From Ascaphus truei (lineage: Eukaryota > Chordata > Amphibia > Anura > Ascaphidae), in contig CM071568.1 in NCBI GenBank assembly GCA_036426205.1, positions 217,297,372-217,361,371 on the forward strand: 64,000 nucleotides of DNA. The letters run 5' to 3'. Below, in pieces: positions 57,181 through 64,000 of this stretch. The position numbers and the translations under genes are program-made. Below the pieces are notes generated by a model. The model saw nothing but the letters and a program-made list of their open reading frames with translations. It was not told the DNA's origin and did no database searches. How positions within the stretch are numbered: the stretch's first letter is position 1; every line of letters starts with the position of its first letter.

Positions 57181-60100
57181 TAGTTTTTACAATGACTATG
57201 TTAAACTATACATGTTTTCCCCCAGATGTTTTTATATATTACTATTAATATTTGGGAGTTGTGTCAATTTACATGTGAAGGAAAATCAGAAGTTAGTTGA
57301 CCATTATGATTCTTGTAAATGTGGATATTTCCAACCAGCCTTAGTCCTGCAGTGAAGCAACCTATATAATTGGAGGTTGAAAAGATTACCATATTGGGGT
57401 AGTCTCATCAAGCTCCGGTATGGCTTAGCGCACCCGGCGGTAACTTCCATTGACTTGAACATCTGATCGGGTGCGCGAATCCGTGCCAGCACTTGATGAA
57501 CCTGCCCCAATATTTCTAAACATTTTGCACAAGAGATACAAAGTACATTGAATCGACTGCATGCATTTTGCAAACTCAATGCAACACTTTTGAATATTGG
57601 CCCCCTCAAGCCCTACATTCACTTACCGCTTACAAATCTTAACCTTCTGTCGACATTTTTATATCAATCAATTCATGTATCTGAATGTAGTTGGTTGAGG
57701 AATTAGCCTTTGCCCAAGACTCCGTATAGCAAACAAGAAAAAAAGAGATGCAACTGCTTTGTATTTTCATGTACAAATCTCTGTGCATTAATAAGGAGAG
57801 TACCCTATGACTGTCTTGGTTTCAGATAATGGACTGGCTAAACATACATTTTCAAGTGTAATGATACTCTTGCTTATTTAAGACCTTTCAGCTGAAGGGG
57901 CAGCATATTATGAACTGGATGAACCATTCATTTTCTTGGATGTGTTATTCAGTATTTTATGCTAAACTAGCAATACACCATCCATTTTAGTACAATGATC
58001 CTTATGTTCAATAAAACTGAAGTGCTGCATCATAAATCATTACAGTCATTTATTCTGCATTAGACACATTAGCCATTATATTCCATAATCTATTACAATA
58101 AGGTGGATTTAAATGCACCCCAAGGAACTGCAATAATAACGTGAGAACCAAATATAGCAATTAAAGATAAAATATGCTTCACCTAAAACTGAGCTGGCTG
58201 CAATGACAGCTGTGAACTAAGAATGGCATGAAATGCTGGTAACTGAACTTTGCTACATGCAAACTGGTACGCTGTAAAGGAATGGAAGGAAGAAACATGT
58301 CCTCAATAAATCAGTGATCAGACGCCAGTTAGTACTTTATCATCTACGCGTATAAAAGGATTACGGCACATGACGTTGCATATTGCAGTTGAGTAAGATC
58401 TCTATTATGTGCATGTTTTATACTATGCGTTTCACATATGGCCAGCAGAATATTGAAGTGGCTTTTTATTATCCTAGGTAGGTTGCAGGTCCCTGCAGCA
58501 CTGATGAGATTGAATGGGCAACACCGTATGCCTTTCGTGGTGCACAAATGGCTCTGGAATGTGGTAGAAGCTACACCATCATGTCTTAATAATAATGCAA
58601 TTTCACCTTCTTACTTAAAGCAGCGATGTAATCTCTGTGGCATAAGGTTTACATGGCCAGGTGGTCTGGCAGTGATTGAGTAAATTAATAAATGTGTCTT
58701 AGCCTCCAGCCGGCAGTGCTTTTGTTATATGTTTACATTTGTAGTGTCATTAGCTTCTTGGACAGATGGTCATGTGAGAATACTTATAGGAACCACAAAC
58801 ATTTAATATAAAACAATCATAGTTCTCCAAAATATTTTTATATATCTGAGATATATATTGAGGCTCGCACTAACATCTGAAAAAAACCGCTTGCAAGCTG
58901 AGACATCGTTGTGTTCTCTTACAACTTATCAATTTGCTGTGCCATTTTATGATTTTTATAGAGGTTCCACTAATGGACTTTGGAGCTGTTTTTCCAATTG
59001 AAATAGTTTGAGGCCAGTTCAGAGCAACGTTTGTCCCTTCCATTCTGTATAATATTTCATATTATGGATTATAATGCTGTTTCATATCTGTTAAAATGGT
59101 TATGTTACTCTACTACAGATTCGGCTGTAGTAGGGCCCACCTCCTTTATGGGTTCGTCTTCCCCACTCGCTGGAATGCGGTTCTGGCACTTGTTTTAACA
59201 GCCGGATCAGTGTTCCAGCATTTCTGAAGGCCCCTCTCTGCAACCCAGGCAGCAGAGGGAGACCACCCAGGTAGTCCTAACACAGAAGTTAGGCCAAACC
59301 AGAAGTCGGGCAATCACCTCTTGGGTAGGCTCCCTCTGTCGCCGCCAGCCCACCCGCTCCACAAGTAGGCCGCAGGGAGAGAGGCGGGCCTTAAAAAAAA
59401 AAAACTTGCACCGGGATCAACTAGTGCTTGGTTCCATCACTGCTCTACTATTAATGTTTTATTGCTCCTTTTTTTTTAATATTATTATTATTATTATTCA
59501 AATCTAGCTACTTAGCTTACAAGCAGATGCAGCCATCTGAGGTATGTGAAGACCGTATCTGCCAAATGAGTCTCCCAGCGTCAATACCGTAGTAAATACG
59601 CCAGTCTTGGAGCTTCATAAATACACCTTCTGGTCTCAAATAATATTGTTTGCTGCATGGACAGAATATTGTGTATTTACAATATTATCTGAATCACTGC
59701 TCCAGATCTCGTCTTGTGCACTGTGCTTGCATTAGTTTATGCTCGACTGTTCTGCTTTTAAGATTTTAAAGACACACCGGAAATTGATGCTGTTTACATG
59801 CTTTTCAAGTCATTTTTTCCTCAGAAAAAGATACCAGGACTTTATTTGTTACTCACAGCACAGGAATGAGATGTGTGGAAATCAACAAGCATCTTGTTTT
59901 ACAAGTAAAATATTTATTAAAGGCAGTGCAGTGCTGCTTCACTTCAGCAGCTGAATGCTCCTGGGTACTCTTAATTAGGAAACCTCTCCCTGCCTAAGAA
60001 AATAAATTAACACATTGTGCAAACAACTGTAGACAATCGAGATCTTGGGACAAATGGGAAAGAACAAAGAAGGTTCCTTGCTATGTATGTGCAAGTGTAA

Positions 60101-60901
60101 AAGGGCTTTTGTTAAAACTGGGAAATTACCTGGCAGAGACATCTCTGCTCTACAAGTCATGACCAGTTTAGGAATAAAAAATAGTATTTGCGAATGATTA
60201 GCACTGGGCTTTGTGAGCTATCTGCTGCCTTTTCAGACCCCTTGGGGCAACTGATAAAAGAAAATATTCCCTTTGTTTTTTTTTCACCGTATGGATGAAA
60301 TGCCAAACAGACCCAGAATTAACTGCCTAGGATGGCCAATTGGTCCACATAACCTGATTGAAATCACAGGCAATATTTGCAGTGACAAAACCTGGCAGAT
60401 TTGGTTCTGAGGAGGCGTTTGGGTATAAATGTGTTAAACAAACTCTTTTTCTGAGCAGCTGGTAGTTCTTATTGTCCCATGAAAAAGGCCTGACATATAT
60501 TTACCTGGTTGGCCCATTTCAACTTGTGTCTTTTTAACCATGGAGATTTTTTTTCCCCATAAAGAATAACATGATACCTGCACAAATGTCTTATCTTCCA
60601 ACCAGAAGAGGCATTTTAATGTATTCTTCTCACATGTTTATATTTTTTAACAACCAAGTCAGTACAATGTTTTTGGCAATCTTACTACTGTAGTTCAATT
60701 GCTGCTTACTTAAACTGTGCTAAGTTCATAGAAACAAAAATGGTTGTGAACTTTTTTTAACCTGTTTTCAAATAGTGGAACAAGTTACTGATTGGCGGAA
60801 ACTAGTTGTTAACCATTGATACATCCATCTCTCTCCCCTGTTATATCTTATAGCAAAAGGATGACTGTTGATTAGAAGGAAAATGTAGTCTTGGTGTACA
60901 A
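57181..60901. other. unique-looking non-coding DNA
   Basis: No gene and few repeats; (ATT)n at about 59480-59500. 59110-59400 is a GC-richer block with a run of A's at 59393, possibly an old element. The rest is balanced and could hold regulatory elements. Confidence 0.45.
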
Positions 60902-60993
60902 CAGGGCGGGCAAAACCAGTTCTCAAGGGCCACCAACAGGTCAGGTTTCCAGGATATCCCTGCTTCAGCACAGGTGGCTCAGTCAAAGACTGG
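60902..60993. mobile_element. hAT-type hairpin MITE, copy 6 (one arm only)
   Basis: CAGGGCGGGCAAAACCAGTT ... GATATCCCTGCTTCAGCACA-GGTGGCTCAGTCAAAGACTG matches the left arm of copies 2-4 and stops at the centre. The right arm is absent, so the copy is truncated at the palindrome axis. Confidence 0.8.
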
Positions 60994-61396
60994 TGTACAG
61001 CTTTCGACACATTTGATAAAATGAATGCAGCCTAATGATACTTGCAGGCCCATTAAAGGCCAGGATGGGAATTACAATAGTCTGGGAAGCAATTAAAAGA
61101 GATAGATAGCTTCTGATTACAGTATGTATCACTTTCTAGTCTGGAGCCATTACAACGGTATGCAAATTATAGAGATGGAGGCTAGTCCGTCATACTATAT
61201 TTTCATTAAAGATTCTGTTTTTCCCCCCCTGAATAATAGTAAATGACAAGTAAACTTCATTTGAACTATAGTTCATGAAAGGATTTAGTATTGGCATTTT
61301 TAATCTAAAAAGTCTGGTGCCAGAAAATCAATATGTTTCAGTTTGCAGCATTCGATTGCAATTTTCTTCACGTAACAATGTTGCTTTTTATAAACA

Positions 61397-61444
<48 letters not shown>

Positions 61445-63163
61445 ATAGTGACTAATTCCGGGTCCTTCTATGAAACAAGCAGCTGTATTACAAGGTAATG
61501 ACATCAATAACGCATTACATGTAAACAGAAAATGAACAAAAAAAAATCATTCAAGGCCCTTTTCAAACGGGTGTGCTTTTCATCAGTGCTATTACAGGTT
61601 CCATTCACATTATCGGATTGAACCATGCTGCATAACCAAGGTACTGACAAGCCTTGATTACCCAATAACTCCTGTATTCCTTTCAGGCAGGTTCACCGAA
61701 AGGACAGGAATGCGAGGCCTTCCTGTGGGGCAGACTGCCTTCCACAGAGACCAAGTCAATGAAATCCAATGCCCTCACACTTCTGTTCTCTAAACTGAGC
61801 CTAGCATTTCCTGCTAAGCAATTATGACTTTTCCTTCTTTGTTCTCCAACGGGTTCTGATAACAATTAATTGTGCGCGAGGGGAGCCAATCCAAACATTT
61901 TAAACTCCTTTGTTCATAACATTGTAAGGGGGGCGCTTGATCCCGTTATGCGCTAAATCTATCCCAGTCTTTTTTTCCCATGCTGCTACAGTATCAACAA
62001 ATCCTCTTTTAACAGGCAAGAGTGGAAAATGAATACACCGTCCAAAAAGTTGACATCTCAGACACCCCTCTCCAAGTGTTTAACATTAGTTAATATTATT
62101 AAACACAGGAGAGTGAAAGGGCACTTCACTTGAAAGATAGACTTTTTGGAAGTTTATAGTGTCATTGAGGCTCAAGTGGGATTGTTTTTCAAAGTCACTC
62201 AAAAACTAATGAAAGGGGAGGGAAAGGGATGGCGTTTCTTTTTGGGTTAGAAGATAAACGTGACCTGCTGCTTATGGAAATCTGCAAAATGACTTACTTG
62301 CCGAGTGTGGAGTTCATAGCTAAAGGGGGTGGAAAAACATATCTAAGAAAATAATTTCAGGATTAAACCATCTGAACGTACATCTGTTGAACAAGATTGT
62401 ACACGCAAGGGCTACTTTTCAGTGCACGAATCATGTACTTTGGCTGGATATTTTCAATTTTTCATCAATGTTATTTTAATCCTACAGTATGTTTAATGGA
62501 CAGTCCCACATAGATCACTTCGCAATGTGATTCCTTAAATAAATGTATTCACTCATAAAGAAAACATGTCACATTTCTGTTGTTTCTTTAGAAATTATGA
62601 AAGCTTTTCGTTTGAACTACAGTAGAACCGTGAAATGAGGAATACCAATCAATTCTCACTCACTCCCTGTCAATCAGAAAAACTAAGAGGGCACTCTTCG
62701 TGTGGAAGTTCAATGCAGATCAAGCCTAACCAAAGGGGCTATTTATTACCATCTATAAACTACATTTGACAATATTTAGAATTGTCTGATTTTTTTCCCA
62801 TAGATCAAGGATCACCCAGATTTAACCCTTAAGCATGCCTTTGATTTGTTGTGGCATACACCCAAAGCAAACATTTAGAAGACAGAGATTTTAACTGTGG
62901 TCTGTTCATTGCAATCTGTAGTGTGTGTATATATATATATACACACACTAGCTATTGATTTGTTATCAATAATTTATGTTATCTGCATACTCCTCCCACC
63001 ACCCATTGCGCTGAACAATTCTTCTAATGAGCATACTAGGCTAAGATAGGAAAAGGCATAGGATCAGAGTCAAGTATTTTGTAAATAAAATAATATGGAT
63101 ATGAACGGTCATGGGTCACTTATTCCCAGTGATGAGTCACCGAAAACCATAAATCATCCCCTT
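60994..63163. other. unique non-coding DNA, candidate conserved elements
   Basis: (TA)n at about 61397-61431 and a GTGTGTATATATATATATACACACAC palindrome-type run near 62921-62949, otherwise repeat-free. 61540-62500 has balanced composition and many homeodomain-type cores (CAATTAATTG, TTAGTTAATATTATTAA). No exon is recognised. Confidence 0.4.
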
Positions 63164-63900
63164 TTGTATTGTATTGTATTGTATGTCTTTATTTATATAG
63201 CGCCATTAATGTTCATAGCGCTTCACAGCAGTAATACACGTGGTAATCAAATAAATAACAGATAATATAAATAACAGATCATGGGAATAAGTGCTTTAGA
63301 CATAAAAGTAACATTAAGGAAGAGGAGTCCCTGCCCCGAGGAGCTTACAGTCTAATTGGTAGGTAAGGAGAACGTACAGAGACAGTAGGAGGGAGTTCTG
63401 GTAAGTGCGTCTGCAGGGGGCCAAGCTTTATGTATCATGTGTTCAGAATATCCACAGTGCTACTCATATGCTTCTTTAAGCAAGTGTGTCTTAAGGTGGG
63501 TCTTAAAGGTGGATAGAGAGGGTGCTAGTCGGGTACTGAGGGGAAGGGCATTCCAGAGGTGTGGGGCAGTCAGTGAAAAAGGTTTAAGGCGGGAGAGGGC
63601 TTTAGATACAAAGGGGGTAGAAAGAAGACATCCTTGATAAGAACGCAAGAGTCTGGATGGTGAATAACGAGAAATTAGGGCTGAGATGCAAGGAGGGGCA
63701 GAAGAGTGTAAAGCTTTAAAAGTGAGGAGAAGAATGGAGTGTGAGATGCGGGATTTGATCGGAAGCCAGGAGAGGGATTTCAGAAGGGGAGATGCTGAGA
63801 CAGATCTAGGAAAGAGTAGAGTGATTCTGGCAGCAGCGTTTGTTGTTATGACATCACAGTGACATGACCTATTTTTCCCTCTCTGCATCCCCATGACGCG
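63164..63900 (-). pseudogene. L2/Rex1-type LINE C-terminus, 3' UTR and tail
   Basis: Minus strand: AARITLLFPRSVSASPLLKS, LSWLPIKSRISHSILLLTFK, ALHSSAPPCISALISRYSPS, HLWNALPLSTRLAPSLSTFK and THLLKEAYE before a stop near 63460. This is the conserved C-terminal segment (HWLP-R--FK, LWN-LP) of L2/Rex1 LINEs. The 3' UTR follows (GGGGCAGGGACTCC, GCGCTATATAAATAAAGACA) and ends in a (TACAA)n tail at 63164-63186. The frame is open over 144 codons, so this copy is younger than the RT fossil at 32420. It is truncated upstream of 63894. Confidence 0.85.
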
Positions 63901-64000
63901 GAAGATTTAAATTATGATTATGGAAGGCACCTGGATCACAGCAGAGGTCATTGGTTCAATGTGTTCATTATTTTTTTGATGCAGAATATGTTCTTTTTAC

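Overview
The window looks like intergenic DNA from a repeat-rich vertebrate genome. I infer an amphibian, most likely a frog. The grounds are an L1-type LINE, Penelope-like element (PLE) remnants with hammerhead-ribozyme-like modules, palindromic hAT hairpins, TTAA-flanked MITEs, L2/CR1 LINE fragments and Tc1 transposons, all mixed with low-complexity DNA. There is no operon structure and no bacterial gene. Species cannot be told from the sequence.

Layout. 1-5645: degraded DNA with a TTAA-type MITE (1763-2087) and a 36-bp minisatellite (2756-3397). 5646-10489: an L1-type insertion with an intact 1270-codon ORF2, carrying two copies of its 3' end and bounded by an A-run+CATGC repeat. 10490-16730: repeat-poor to unknown. 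16733-19725: a unit starting at a CCCGGCGTTGCCCGGG palindrome, filled by extremely G-rich DNA and a 390-bp TG array. 20940-22560: a GC-rich repeat running into a 33-bp minisatellite. 25439-33055: a Tc1/mariner-like MITE, a cluster of PLE fragments (linker plus GIY-YIG endonuclease), two or three hammerhead-like modules, a solo LTR with perfect TSD, and an L2-type reverse transcriptase fossil hit twice by dated insertions. 34300-37770: hAT and TTAA MITEs. 38319-41236: a TSD-bounded, inverted-repeat-flanked unit holding a divergent forkhead (winged-helix) gene. 43237-44890: more MITEs. 48730-51300: a CT-rich satellite split by a second solo LTR, then a LINE 3' end. 51466-57180: TTAA MITE, 67-bp tandem repeat, deleted Tc1 transposase, hairpin MITE, hAT hairpin, CR1-type RT fossil, and a 480-bp TA-flanked MITE. 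57180-63160: mostly unique DNA. 63164-63900: L2/Rex1-like LINE 3' end on the minus strand.

The only candidate host protein gene is the forkhead-like sequence at 38814-39783. It matches the fork-head fold from the first helix to wing 2, has replaced the usual recognition-helix residues, carries one 1-nt frameshift, and lies inside a unit that looks mobile. The best candidates for something undescribed are this forkhead-bearing unit, the 139-bp hammerhead-carrying insertion in the L2 RT, and the compound L1 insertion that seems to have carried downstream DNA and a second L1 tail.
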